Source: Sphingomonas oligoaromativorans
GTDB lineage: Bacteria; Pseudomonadota; Alphaproteobacteria; Sphingomonadales; Sphingomonadaceae
Assembly (NCBI RefSeq): GCF_011762195.1
Contig: NZ_JAASQK010000001.1
Span: 744,001-808,000, forward strand
Length of the DNA: 64,000 nt
Reading direction: 5' to 3'
This document shows, piece after piece, positions 46,789 through 55,979 of the stretch (position 1 is the first letter of the stretch; every line of letters begins with the position of its first letter). Below the pieces are notes generated by a model. That model ran no database searches, had not been told where the DNA came from, and saw nothing but the letters and a program-made list of their open reading frames with translations. Made by a program: the position numbers and the translations under genes.

Positions 46789-47280
46789 TTAGGCGTCGGG
46801 GTAGCGGATCGCGACCACCTCATATTCCTTCTCGCCCGCCGGCAGCATCACCCGCCGCAGATCGCCCAGCGCGGCACCGCGCAGCGCGCGCGCCAATGGG
46901 GAGTGCCAACTGATCCGCCCCGAAGAAGCATCTGCCTCGTCCACACCGACCAGGGTTACGGTGCGTTCCTCGTCATCCTCGTCCGCGACGGTGACGGTCG
47001 CGCCGAAGAAGACGCGGCCGCGATCGGGCTGCTTGGCGGGATCGACGACCTGCGCTTTGGACATCTTCTTGGAGAGGCGATCGAGCGTCCGGTCGATCTC
47101 GCGCAGGCGCTTGCGGCCGTAGATGTAATCGCCGTTCTCGGAACGATCGCCATTGCCGGCGGCCCAACTGATCGTCTCGACCAGCGCGGGGCGCTCGATC
47201 TCGAAAAGCTGCTGATATTCGGTGCGAAGCCGGGAATAGCCCTCGGGCGTGATGTAGTTGGGGCGATCCACGATGCTCAA
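46789..47280 (-). CDS. greB: Transcription elongation factor GreB
   Basis: Rescues backtracked RNA polymerase by stimulating transcript cleavage. The 163 aa protein has the N-terminal coiled coil with the acidic tip (GDRSENGDYIYGRKRLREID) and a C-terminal FKBP-like domain. GDYIYGRKRLREID favours GreB over GreA. The start is probably the TTG at 47280, overlapping the upstream stop as TTGA; a GTG at 47271 is the alternative. The stop abuts that of ppk2, with no bases between the convergent genes. Confidence 0.9.
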   Translation of the reverse strand: MSIVDRPNYITPEGYSRLRTEYQQLFEIERPALVETISWAAGNGDRSENGDYIYGRKRLREIDRTLDRLSKKMSKAQVVDPAKQPDRGRVFFGATVTVADEDDEERTVTLVGVDEADASSGRISWHSPLARALRGAALGDLRRVMLPAGEKEYEVVAIRYPDA

Positions 47281-49343
47281 CCCGGCGTCCGCTTGTTGAG
47301 ATAATAGGAGAGGCGGTTGGTGTTGGGCTGGCCGGCCCGCAGCGGATTGATCGTGTCGTAGACCACGACATTCTCCAGCACGTTCTGCACATAGCCGCGC
47401 GTCTCGGAGAAGGGGATCGCCTCGATCCAGTCGACTGGATCGACCCCGCCCGAGCGCGGATCGCCATAGGTGGCGAGCCAGCGGCGGACATTGCCGGGGC
47501 CGGCGTTATAGGCCGCCAGCGCCAGCACATAATTACCGCTGAACATGTCCATGATCCGCCCGAAATAGGCGGTGCCGAGCTGCATGTTATAGCCCGGATC
47601 GCTGGTCAGCCGCATATAGTCATAGGGCAGGCCGAGCTTTTCGGACTGTTCGCGCGCGGTGACGGGCATGAGCTGCATCATGCCGCGCGCGCCGGTCCGC
47701 GAGACGGCCTCCCGGTCGAACTGGCTCTCCTGCCGCATGATGCCGTGGATGAAGGAGAAGCTGTTCGCGATCTCCGGCGGCACAGGCAGCACCGGGAAGC
47801 CCGAGCGCACATAATCGCTGGCGCTCTCGGGCTTGGCGGCGCGCTCCGCCATCACGCCAAGGTCCGGCCGGCCGAGATCGCGGGCGAGCCTCGCGATCAG
47901 GATATGCTCGTTGTCGCTGAGCTGGCTCTCGGCGGCGATGGTGCGCAGGAAGAGGCTCTGATCCTGCCAGTCGCCGAGCTGGCCGAGGATGCGCGCGGCA
48001 CGGACCACCTCGCGCGCTTCAAACGCCTTGGCGTCGGCTTCGGGCACCTGGATGCCGCTGGCGTCGAGTGGTGCCGGGACGGCCTTGCCGAGCCGCTCAA
48101 GCGCAAGCTGCCCGTAGAACTGATCGGGGAAGGCGGCCGCGTTCGCGAAATAGCCCTGCGCGCCCGTCTGGTCGCCCGCGGCGAGCGCCGCCCTGCCGGC
48201 CCAGTAATAGCCCTTGGAGCGCGAACCGGGGCTCTGCGAGGCGTCGGCATAGGCGCGGAACATCGCCACCGCATCCAATGCCCGGCCGAGATGCTGGAGG
48301 GCGGTCGTGCCCGCCAGCCAGGAGAGGCTGGTGAACACGTCGCGCGGGGCGAAGGGCAGGGCACGGACGCTGGTGCCGGCCGGATAGATGTCGGTGAGCT
48401 GGCTTGCGATCCCGTAGGCCTGCGCCCACTGCTGGTCCGCGGCGGCCGAGCGGGCAACGGAGAGCAGGGTCTCCATATAGCGCGTCGCGTTGAAGGCCGG
48501 CGCGGTCAGCCGGTGCGGCTGGGCGAGTTCGAAACGGGCGACGGGTTCCTGCCCCGTCTGGCGCAGCCAGTTGACGCGATCGACCAGATAGCCGGCATCG
48601 CCATTCGCGGCCGTGCCGAGCGCCGCGGCCTGGGAAGCGGCGTCCGCCGACTTGAGCTGATATGCGAGCCGGGCCGAGAAAATCGCGCGCCGGGCGGGGC
48701 TTGTCAGCGGAAGCTGGCGCTGGGCGGCAACGAAGGCGCGGTTCCAGAGCAGAGCTTCCATCCGCTGATCCTGATCGGCCTGCGTCAGCGCGCCGGAGAA
48801 GGTGGCCATGATGCGCGCTTCGTCGCTGGTGTTGATCGCGCCCGACGTCCAGGCCGCGCGCGCCGCCGCCTGCGCCTCGGCGGCCCGGCCGCGCGCATAG
48901 AGGGCTTCCGCGAGGCGGAGCTGGCCCGCGCCGGTCTGCGGCGGGAAGCGGGTGAGGAAGGCGATCACCGATTCGGGCGGCGTCACATCCGGCTGGATCG
49001 CGTTTTCCGCCAGCCTGCGCATCTGCGCCTCGCCCGGCCAGCCGGGATGCGCGAGCAGGAAGCTGCTATAATCCTGGAACAGCAGGCTGTTGCTCTGCCG
49101 CAGGCGCTTCCAGTTCACCAGCCCTTCGGCAACGGGATCGCTTTGCAGGCCGGTTGTGGCGGCCTGCGGCGGCGCGTAGGCGTAAGCGCCGGCAGACGGG
49201 CTCGGCGGCGTGACCGCCGACGCGCTGGAAAGGCCGAGCTGCGCCCGATACCAGGCGACCTGCTGGGGGGTGAGGGCGGAGGCCGCTGCGGTGGCGGCCA
49301 GGAGGAGCGCTGGGACGCTGAGCATGGCCCTGCGATGGAGCAT
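47277..49343 (-). CDS. slt: Soluble lytic murein transglycosylase
   Basis: Periplasmic enzyme cleaving peptidoglycan to 1,6-anhydromuropeptides. The ATG at 49343 gives 688 aa with a signal peptide (MLHRRAMLSVPALLLAATAAASA). A long helical superhelix domain follows. The C-terminal SLT domain contains the catalytic Glu in HGIMRQESQFDREAVSRTGARGMMQLMP, quoted as HGIMRQESQF and GARGMMQLMP, plus ALAAYNAGPGNVRRW. The open frame extends upstream to 49691, but that part is antisense to dapA. It overlaps greB by 4 nt and is divergent from dapA. Confidence 0.93.
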   Translation of the reverse strand: MLHRRAMLSVPALLLAATAAASALTPQQVAWYRAQLGLSSASAVTPPSPSAGAYAYAPPQAATTGLQSDPVAEGLVNWKRLRQSNSLLFQDYSSFLLAHPGWPGEAQMRRLAENAIQPDVTPPESVIAFLTRFPPQTGAGQLRLAEALYARGRAAEAQAAARAAWTSGAINTSDEARIMATFSGALTQADQDQRMEALLWNRAFVAAQRQLPLTSPARRAIFSARLAYQLKSADAASQAAALGTAANGDAGYLVDRVNWLRQTGQEPVARFELAQPHRLTAPAFNATRYMETLLSVARSAAADQQWAQAYGIASQLTDIYPAGTSVRALPFAPRDVFTSLSWLAGTTALQHLGRALDAVAMFRAYADASQSPGSRSKGYYWAGRAALAAGDQTGAQGYFANAAAFPDQFYGQLALERLGKAVPAPLDASGIQVPEADAKAFEAREVVRAARILGQLGDWQDQSLFLRTIAAESQLSDNEHILIARLARDLGRPDLGVMAERAAKPESASDYVRSGFPVLPVPPEIANSFSFIHGIMRQESQFDREAVSRTGARGMMQLMPVTAREQSEKLGLPYDYMRLTSDPGYNMQLGTAYFGRIMDMFSGNYVLALAAYNAGPGNVRRWLATYGDPRSGGVDPVDWIEAIPFSETRGYVQNVLENVVVYDTINPLRAGQPNTNRLSYYLNKRTPG

Positions 49344-49449
49344 GCTGGACAGGATGCCAACCCGCTCCTTATCAGGCGCTGAATGTTTCAGGCCCCCCGA
49401 CATGGGGCGGAGTATGCCGCGTCGCAGCGCCGGCGTGAAGGAGAACAGG

Positions 49450-50325
49450 ATGTTTTCGGGCTCGATCCCCGCTTTGGTGACGCCTTTTCGCGATGGCCGT
49501 TTCGACGAGCAGGCGTTTCGTTCTTTCGTCGAGTGGCAGATCGAGCAGGGTTCGTCCGCGCTCGTGCCGTGCGGCACGACCGGCGAATCGGCGACCATGT
49601 CGATCGCCGAGCATGACCGTGTCGTCGCGATCTGTATCGAGCAGGCGGCGGGCCGGGTGCCGGTGATCGCGGGTTGCGGCTCCAACGACACGCTGGTCGC
49701 GCTCGATCATATGCGCTCGGCCAGGAGCGCGGGGGCGGATGCGGCGCTGGTGGTGCTGCCCTATTACAACCGGCCCAATCAGGAAGGGCTCTACGCCCAT
49801 TTCTCCTATCTGGCCGAGCATTGCGACCTGCCGATCGTCGTCTACAACGTGCCGACCCGCACGGTGACCGACATCACCACGCAGACGCTCGCCCGCATCG
49901 CCGAGATTCCGACCGTCGTGGGCATCAAGGATGCATCGGGCAATCTCGCCCGCGTCTCCGCCCAGCGACTCGCGTGCGGCGAGGATTTCTGCCAGCTCTC
50001 CGGCAATGACGACATGACGCTGGGCTTCATGGCGATGGGCGGCCGGGGCGCCATCTCGGTGACGGCCAATGTCGCGCCGCGCCTCTGCGCCGACTTCCAG
50101 AACGCGTGCCTCAACGGCGACTGGGCGGCGGCGCTGGCGCTTCAGGATCGGCTCTTCCCGCTGCACACCGCGCTGTTCACGGATGCCTCGCCCGGCCCGA
50201 TCAAATATGCGCTGTCGAAGGTGCGTCCGTCCTTCCCGGCCGAGCTGCGCCTGCCGATGACCCCGGCCGGCGAGGCGAGCCGCCATGCGGTGGATGAAGC
50301 CCTGAAGGTCGCGGGGCTGATCTGA
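49450..50325 (+). CDS. dapA: 4-hydroxy-tetrahydrodipicolinate synthase
   Basis: First committed step of lysine/diaminopimelate synthesis: aldol condensation of pyruvate with aspartate semialdehyde. The 291 aa protein has T43-T44 in [12 protein letters not shown]132 in VVYNVPTRT and the Schiff-base K160 in [17 protein letters not shown] lies just upstream of the ATG. The TGA overlaps the smpB ATG (TGATG), so the two genes are coupled. Confidence 0.97.
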   Translation: MFSGSIPALVTPFRDGRFDEQAFRSFVEWQIEQGSSALVPCGTTGESATMSIAEHDRVVAICIEQAAGRVPVIAGCGSNDTLVALDHMRSARSAGADAALVVLPYYNRPNQEGLYAHFSYLAEHCDLPIVVYNVPTRTVTDITTQTLARIAEIPTVVGIKDASGNLARVSAQRLACGEDFCQLSGNDDMTLGFMAMGGRGAISVTANVAPRLCADFQNACLNGDWAAALALQDRLFPLHTALFTDASPGPIKYALSKVRPSFPAELRLPMTPAGEASRHAVDEALKVAGLI

Positions 50326-50807
50326 TGGCGCGTCCCCGTCCGCAGGAGTTCAACAAGAAGAAGGTCGTCGCCGAGAACCGGCGGGCGCGGTACGAATATT
50401 TCCTCGAACAATTTTTCGAGGCGGGGATCGCGCTCACCGGCACCGAGGTGAAATCGCTGCGCTTCGGCGAGGGATCGATCGCGGAGAGCTATGCGGAGAT
50501 CAAGGGCGATCAGGTCAATCTCATCAACGCCAATATCCCCGAATTCAGCCACGGCAACCGCTTCAACCATGAGCCCAAGCGCCCGCGCAAATTGCTGCTT
50601 CATGCCAAGGAAATCGACAAGATGCGCAATGGCGTGTCGCGCGAGGGCATGACGCTCATTCCGCTGTCGATCTACTTCAACGAGCGTGGGCGGGCGAAGG
50701 TCGAGCTGGCGCTGGCCAAGGGCAAGAAGCTCCACGACAAGCGCGAAACCGCCAAGGAGCGCGACTGGAAACGCGAGCAGGGGCGCCTGCTGCGCGATCG
50801 CGGTTAG
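50325..50807 (+). CDS. smpB: SsrA-binding protein SmpB
   Basis: Trans-translation factor that escorts tmRNA to stalled ribosomes. The 160 aa protein has the OB-fold core ([27 protein letters not shown]), [13 protein letters not shown] and the basic C-terminal tail ([21 protein letters not shown]) that inserts in the mRNA channel. The dapA-smpB pairing is common in alphaproteobacteria. ssrA itself is not in the window. Confidence 0.97.
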   Translation: MARPRPQEFNKKKVVAENRRARYEYFLEQFFEAGIALTGTEVKSLRFGEGSIAESYAEIKGDQVNLINANIPEFSHGNRFNHEPKRPRKLLLHAKEIDKMRNGVSREGMTLIPLSIYFNERGRAKVELALAKGKKLHDKRETAKERDWKREQGRLLRDRG

Positions 50808-50834
50808 GGGCACGCTCCGCCACGAGCCGTGCCC
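50808..50834 (+). terminator. Terminator-like hairpin after smpB
   Basis: GGGCAC and GTGCCC pair directly after the smpB TAG, extended by GCTC/GAGC with a one-base bulge, giving a ten-pair GC-rich stem around a 6-nt loop. Only TT follows, so termination may be Rho-assisted. Confidence 0.6.
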
Positions 50835-50892
50835 TTGCGCCGATGGGCCGAGGTGCTATGCCTCTCTCATACACTAAAAGAGGGGTGCTCGA

Positions 50893-52953
50893 ATGCGTGT
50901 CACCATCGTCGCGTTGTTGGCTTCCACCATGCTCGCGGGGGCGGCCGTCGCCGCTCAGCCCGCCTCGTTCCTGACCCCCGTGGCGTCGGGTTCGAAGGCG
51001 GCCGTTGCGGGCAAGCCGACCTATGGCAGCTTCGGTTTCGACGAAACCGGCATGAACAAGGCGGTCAAGGCCGGTAACGACTTCTACGGCTACGCCAATG
51101 GCGGCTGGGATGCGGCGACGCAGATCCCGCAGGATCGTTCCAGCTACGGCATGTTCCACAAGCTCCAGGATCTGTCGCTGGCGCGCACGCGGTCGATCCT
51201 CGAAGCCGCCGAGAAGCAGCCGAACAGCAAGATCGGCCTGTTCTACGCGAGCTTCATGGACGAGGCGGCGGTGAACGCGAAGGGTGCGGCGCCGATCAAG
51301 CCCTGGCTCGACCAGATCAAGGCGGTCCACGACAAGGATGCGCTCGCCACCGAGATCGCGACGCTGACCCGCGCGGGCGTGCGGACGCCCTTCGAGACCT
51401 ATGTCGGGCCGGACGACAAGAACCCCACCGCCTATATCGCGCAGTTCGGCCAGTCCGGCCTCGGGCTCCCGGACCGCGACTATTACCTCAAGGACGATGC
51501 CGCGCTGGCGAAGGTGCGTCCGCTCTACGTCGCCTATCTCGCCAAGCTGCTGACGCTGGCCGGCGAGCCGGATGCAGAAGCCCGCGCCGCGGCGATCATG
51601 GCGTTCGAGACGAAGATGGCGCAGGTCCACTGGTCGCGGATCGATTCGCGCGATGCGGACAAGGTCTACAACAAATGGTCGCGTGCCGATTTCGACGCCA
51701 AGGCGCCGGGATTCCCGTGGGGCGCCTATCTGAACACGCTGGGTTACGGCGCCCAGCCCGATTTCCTCGTCGCCCAGCCGAGCGCCTTCACCGGCGAGGC
51801 TAAGCTCTATGCCGACACGCCGCTGCCCGTGCTGAAGGACTATCTGCTGGTCCGTACGATCAGCAGCTATGCGCGCTATCTCTCGGCGCCGTTCGTGGAT
51901 GCGAGCTTCGCGTTCAACGGCACGGTGCTCTCCGGCACGCCGCAGAATCAGCCGCGCTGGAAGCGGGGCGTGAACCTCGTCTCCAACGAGATGGGCGAGG
52001 CGGTCGGCCAGGACTATGTCGCGAAATATTTCCCGCCGGAAGCCAAGGCGGCGGCGGATGCGCTGGTCCATAACATCATCGCCGCCTTCGGCCAGCGCCT
52101 CCAGAAACTCGCCTGGATGGATCCGGCGACCAAGCAGAAGGCGCTGGAGAAGCTCGCCGCCTTCACGCCGAAGATCGGCTACCCGACCAAGTGGCGCGAT
52201 TATTCGACGCTGGAGATCAGGGCCGGCGATCTGGTCGGCAACGTCGCCCGTGCCGAGGGCTTCGAATATCAGCGCAATCTCAACAAGCTCGGCAAGCCGA
52301 TCGACCGGACCGAGTGGGGCATGACGCCCATGGAGATCAACGCCTACGCCAACCCGGTGATGAACGAGATCGTCTTCCCGGCGGCGATCCTCCAGCCGCC
52401 CTTCTTCGATCCGAAGGCGGACCCGGCGGTGAACTATGGCGGCATCGGCGCCGTGATCGGCCATGAGCTCAGCCATCATTTCGACGATCAGGGCCGCAAG
52501 TACGATCTCACCGGCAAGCTCACCGACTGGTGGACGCAGCAGGACGTGACGCGCTTCACCGCGCTCACCGACAAGCTGGTGAAGCAGTATGACGCCTATG
52601 AGCCGATCCCCGGCCAGCATGTGCAGGGCGAGCTGACGCTGGGCGAGAACATGGCGGATTTGGCCGGCCTCACCGTCAGCCATGACGCCTATGTCCTGTC
52701 GCTCGGCGGCAAGCCGGCACCGGTGCTTGACGGCTTCACCGGCGACCAGCGCTTCTATCTGGGCTGGGCGCAGGTGTGGCGCACCAAGTATCGCGAGCCG
52801 GCGCTGCGCCAGCAGCTCCTCACCGATCCGCACTCGCCGGGGCCGGAGCGCGTCGACGAGGTGCGCAACATGAACCCCTGGTACAAGGCGTTCGACGTGA
52901 CGCAGGGCGAGAAGCTGTACCTCACGCCCGCCGAGCGCGTGCAGGTCTGGTAA
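50893..52953 (+). CDS. M13 family zinc metallopeptidase (neprilysin/PepO-like)
   Basis: Secreted or periplasmic endopeptidase, 686 aa. The signal peptide is MRVTIVALLASTMLAGAAVAA. An N-terminal peptidase_M13_N domain (about 40-430) is followed by the zinc site HELSHHFDD (H524, E525, H528) and the third ligand E585 in GENMADLAG, with D589. The C-terminal NMNPWYKAFDVTQGEKLYL is typical. The mammalian C-terminal CxxW motif is absent, as usual in bacterial members. AGAGGGG precedes the ATG by 8 nt. Physiological substrates are unknown. Confidence 0.93.
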   Translation: MRVTIVALLASTMLAGAAVAAQPASFLTPVASGSKAAVAGKPTYGSFGFDETGMNKAVKAGNDFYGYANGGWDAATQIPQDRSSYGMFHKLQDLSLARTRSILEAAEKQPNSKIGLFYASFMDEAAVNAKGAAPIKPWLDQIKAVHDKDALATEIATLTRAGVRTPFETYVGPDDKNPTAYIAQFGQSGLGLPDRDYYLKDDAALAKVRPLYVAYLAKLLTLAGEPDAEARAAAIMAFETKMAQVHWSRIDSRDADKVYNKWSRADFDAKAPGFPWGAYLNTLGYGAQPDFLVAQPSAFTGEAKLYADTPLPVLKDYLLVRTISSYARYLSAPFVDASFAFNGTVLSGTPQNQPRWKRGVNLVSNEMGEAVGQDYVAKYFPPEAKAAADALVHNIIAAFGQRLQKLAWMDPATKQKALEKLAAFTPKIGYPTKWRDYSTLEIRAGDLVGNVARAEGFEYQRNLNKLGKPIDRTEWGMTPMEINAYANPVMNEIVFPAAILQPPFFDPKADPAVNYGGIGAVIGHELSHHFDDQGRKYDLTGKLTDWWTQQDVTRFTALTDKLVKQYDAYEPIPGQHVQGELTLGENMADLAGLTVSHDAYVLSLGGKPAPVLDGFTGDQRFYLGWAQVWRTKYREPALRQQLLTDPHSPGPERVDEVRNMNPWYKAFDVTQGEKLYLTPAERVQVW

Positions 52954-52995
52954 GCGCGGATTGACGGGAGGACGTCCGGCGGCGGAAGAAGGGAC

Positions 52996-55476
52996 ATGCG
53001 TTCCTTCGTCCCCCGCATCGATGCCCTCCCGTTACGCGCCGCGGCGCCGGCCCGGCCGGGGCGCTCCGCAGATCGGCTGATCGCGATCGGGGTGATGGGC
53101 CTCGGCATCGCCTCGTCGGTGATGCTGGCGCGCGCGGCGGGGGACTGGCGTTTCGCCATCGGCTTCCTCGTCGGCTTCTCAGCGATCGCGACGGCGGCCA
53201 TCATCGTCGCGCGCAGCCGCCTCGGCTTCTCCATCGAGCGTGCGGCGCCCCGGCCGGATCGCGCTTTGCTGCGCGCCGCGCTCGATGCCACGGAAGACCC
53301 GGCTGCGATCACCGATCGCACGGGAAAGCTCGTCGCGGCCAATCTCGCTTATATGGATCGCTTCGGGCCGGGATCCACGCCGCCGATGCTGCCGGGGCTT
53401 GATCTCTATGCCGAGACGATCGCCGGCGCGGGCCGCACCGCCTGGCGCGACGGCGAGGCCGAGACGCAGCTCGGCGCCACCCGCATCCATCTCCGCGTCG
53501 TCCGCACAGGCGTCGGCGAGGATCATCTCATGTGGCGGATCGGCGACGGCCGGGGCGAAGGGCGGGCGGATGCGCTGCGCCTCGTCGGCGGCGGCTTCGG
53601 CGAGCGGCTGGGCCGGGCCGGGCTGATGGCGGCGCTGATCGACGAGCGCGGCCGCATCCTCGTCGCCAACAAGGTGTTCACCGTCCGCGCGACGGGCAGC
53701 CAGTCGGGCAATTGCACCGGCCGGGATTTCGCCGCCTGCCTCGTGCAGGATGCGCAGGGAACGCTCCGCTTCGCCCGCGAGGAGGATGGGGGCGATCCGT
53801 TGCGCCTGCTCCACATTCCGCTCGATGACGGCGAGTTGGCGGCGGGCGCCGCGGCGATGCTTCTGTTCGACGAGCCTGCCTCGCAGCAGGCCGAATCGAA
53901 TTCGACCAATCCGGCCGACATCTATGGCCTTCTCGGGATGCTTCCGCTCGGCCTCGCGCTGATCGATCGGGACGGGCGCTTTCTCTATCAGAACGAGCCC
54001 TTCCTTCAGGCAGCCGGCCATGGCGAGGCGGAGCGCGCGGTCTATCCGGGCGATCTCGTGGTCAAGGAAGACAAGACCGCCGTCTCCGATGCGGTCCGGC
54101 GCTTCGCGGCGTCGAAGCCGGCGCCGGGGCCGTTCGGCCATGGCCCGATCCTGTCGGGCGACATCGCGGTCCGCCTGCGCGCGCGGCCGGACGAGCCGAT
54201 CTCGCTCACCGTCGCTTCGGCGCGCGGGCTGGGGGAGGCTTCTGTGCTGCTCAGCCTCAAGGACAGCGCGGAGGAAGGGCGGCTTCAGCGGCAGGTCGCG
54301 CAGGCCACCAAGATGCAGGCGGTGGGCCAGCTCGCCGGCGGCGTCGCGCATGATTTCAACAATATCCTCACCGCCGTGCTGGGCCATTGCGACCTGATCC
54401 TGATGCGCCACACGCCCGGCGACAGCGACTATGACGACATCCAGCAGATCCGCCACAACGCCAACCGCGCGGCAGGTTTGACGCGTCAGCTTCTAGCCTT
54501 CTCACGCCAGCAGACGCTGCGGCCGCAGGTGCTCCAGCTTCCCGACGTGATCTCCGAAGTGTCGAATCTTCTGCGCCGCCTGACGGGCGAGAGTATGCAA
54601 CTCGTCATCAATCATGGCCGTGCGCTAGGGCCGGTGCGCGCCGATCCGGGCCAGCTCGAACAGGTGATCGTCAACCTCGCGGTCAACGCGCGCGACGCGA
54701 TGCCGCATGGCGGCACGCTCACCATCCGCACCTATGCCGTCACCGCGGCGGAGGTCCGCCGGCTCGGCGCCGACATCCTGCCGATCGGCGATTACAGCGC
54801 GATCAGCGTCACCGACACCGGCACCGGCATCCCGCCGGACGTGCTGCCCAAGATATTCGAGCCCTTCTTCACCACCAAGGATGTCGGCAAGGGCACGGGG
54901 CTCGGTCTCTCGACCGTCTACGGCATCGTCAAGCAGTCGGGCGGGTTCATCTTCGCCGATTCGGAGATCGGGCAGGGCACGAGCTTCGTGATCTATTTCC
55001 CTGTCTTCCACGGCGAGGCGGCGGAGGCTCAGCCGGTCGCGCCGAAACAGGCGCCGCAGGAATTGTGGGGCACGGGCTCGATCCTCGTCGTCGAGGATGA
55101 GGATATGGTGCGATCGGTGGCGGAGCGCGCGCTGACCCGTCAGGGCTATCAGGTCCGCACCGCATCGAACGGCGAGGAAGCGCTGGAGATCCTGGAGCAC
55201 GTCGCCGCCGAGGAGGAAGGGGGCGGCTTCGATCTGCTCATCTCCGATGTGATGATGCCGACGATGGACGGCCCGACGATGGTGGGCCATGCCCGCCGGC
55301 GTTTTCCCGAGCTGCCGATCCTGTTCATGTCGGGCTATGCCGAGGAACAGCTCCGCCGCTCGATCGACATCGAGAACGTCTCCTTCCTCGCCAAGCCCTT
55401 CTCGGTCCAGCAGCTCGCCGAGGCGGCGCGCGACGCGCTGACCCGCCATGCGCGGGTCGCGGCGGAGCGGAAATAA
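52996..55476 (+). CDS. cckA: Hybrid histidine kinase CckA
   Basis: Membrane hybrid kinase that, through ChpT, controls CtrA and CpdR phosphorylation in alphaproteobacteria. The 826 aa protein has two N-terminal transmembrane segments (about 28-72) and PAS-like regions (about 85-170, 310-420). HisKA carries H452 in GGVAHDFNNILTAVLGHCD, and the conserved QLLAFSRQQTLRPQVL follows. The HATPase domain has KGTGLGLSTVYGI, and a C-terminal receiver carries D751 in LLISDVMMPTMDG. The QLLAFSRQQ stretch is a good CckA marker. GAAGAAGGG lies just upstream. Confidence 0.92.
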   Translation: MRSFVPRIDALPLRAAAPARPGRSADRLIAIGVMGLGIASSVMLARAAGDWRFAIGFLVGFSAIATAAIIVARSRLGFSIERAAPRPDRALLRAALDATEDPAAITDRTGKLVAANLAYMDRFGPGSTPPMLPGLDLYAETIAGAGRTAWRDGEAETQLGATRIHLRVVRTGVGEDHLMWRIGDGRGEGRADALRLVGGGFGERLGRAGLMAALIDERGRILVANKVFTVRATGSQSGNCTGRDFAACLVQDAQGTLRFAREEDGGDPLRLLHIPLDDGELAAGAAAMLLFDEPASQQAESNSTNPADIYGLLGMLPLGLALIDRDGRFLYQNEPFLQAAGHGEAERAVYPGDLVVKEDKTAVSDAVRRFAASKPAPGPFGHGPILSGDIAVRLRARPDEPISLTVASARGLGEASVLLSLKDSAEEGRLQRQVAQATKMQAVGQLAGGVAHDFNNILTAVLGHCDLILMRHTPGDSDYDDIQQIRHNANRAAGLTRQLLAFSRQQTLRPQVLQLPDVISEVSNLLRRLTGESMQLVINHGRALGPVRADPGQLEQVIVNLAVNARDAMPHGGTLTIRTYAVTAAEVRRLGADILPIGDYSAISVTDTGTGIPPDVLPKIFEPFFTTKDVGKGTGLGLSTVYGIVKQSGGFIFADSEIGQGTSFVIYFPVFHGEAAEAQPVAPKQAPQELWGTGSILVVEDEDMVRSVAERALTRQGYQVRTASNGEEALEILEHVAAEEEGGGFDLLISDVMMPTMDGPTMVGHARRRFPELPILFMSGYAEEQLRRSIDIENVSFLAKPFSVQQLAEAARDALTRHARVAAERK

Positions 55477-55514
55477 ATCTTGTCCTGCAACGGTTTCGAC
55501 GGTTACTCGGGGGT

Positions 55515-55874
55515 ATGACAAGCCGCAGCCGCTCGATCCTGATCGTGGAGGATGAATCGCTGATCGCGATGATGCTCGAGGATTTTCTCGACATCCTCGG
55601 CCATGCGGTCGCCGGAACGGAGGATAGCGTCTCCGGTGCGCTGGTGCGGATCGAGCAGGGCGGTTTCGACATGGCGATCATCGACGTGCATCTTTGCAAT
55701 GAGGTCTGCTGGCCGGTCGCCGACGCGCTGGCCGATCGTGGCATTCCCTTCATGCTGGCGACGGGCGGGCACACCGAGCCGCCGCCCGCGCGCCATGCGG
55801 CGGCGCCCGTCCTCGCCAAGCCGTTCACGCTCTCCGGCGTGGAGCAGGCGATCGGGGCGATTGCCCCAGCCTGA
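55515..55874 (+). CDS. Single-domain response regulator
   Basis: A 119 aa receiver domain without output domain: acidic pocket E12/D13 in IVEDESLIAMM, phospho-acceptor D57 in AIIDVHL, Thr/Ser switch in MLATGG and Lys in LAKPFT. It follows cckA by 38 nt on the same strand and may receive or drain phosphate in that pathway, but the sequence does not look like CpdR. The GGHTEPPPARHAAAP loop is a common variation in sphingomonad and rhizobial stand-alone receivers. Partner unknown. Confidence 0.87.
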   Translation: MTSRSRSILIVEDESLIAMMLEDFLDILGHAVAGTEDSVSGALVRIEQGGFDMAIIDVHLCNEVCWPVADALADRGIPFMLATGGHTEPPPARHAAAPVLAKPFTLSGVEQAIGAIAPA

Positions 55875-55879
55875 CCATT

Positions 55880-55894
55880 GTTCTTCTCTTGTTC
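55880..55894. promoter_or_regulatory. Alphaproteobacterial SOS (LexA) box for recA
   Basis: GTTC-N7-GTTC is the LexA operator consensus of alphaproteobacteria, and a perfect copy sits 85 bp before the recA ATG. The second GTTC also starts a GTTC-N5-GAAC inverted repeat (55891-55903). This strongly predicts damage-inducible recA expression. Confidence 0.82.
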
Positions 55895-55979
55895 TGTTGG
55901 AACGAAGGTGGTACGGCCATCTTCGTCGACGCCGCGCATTGATGCTCGCGCAGGCTGGCTCTAACGAGGGGACAGGCAG

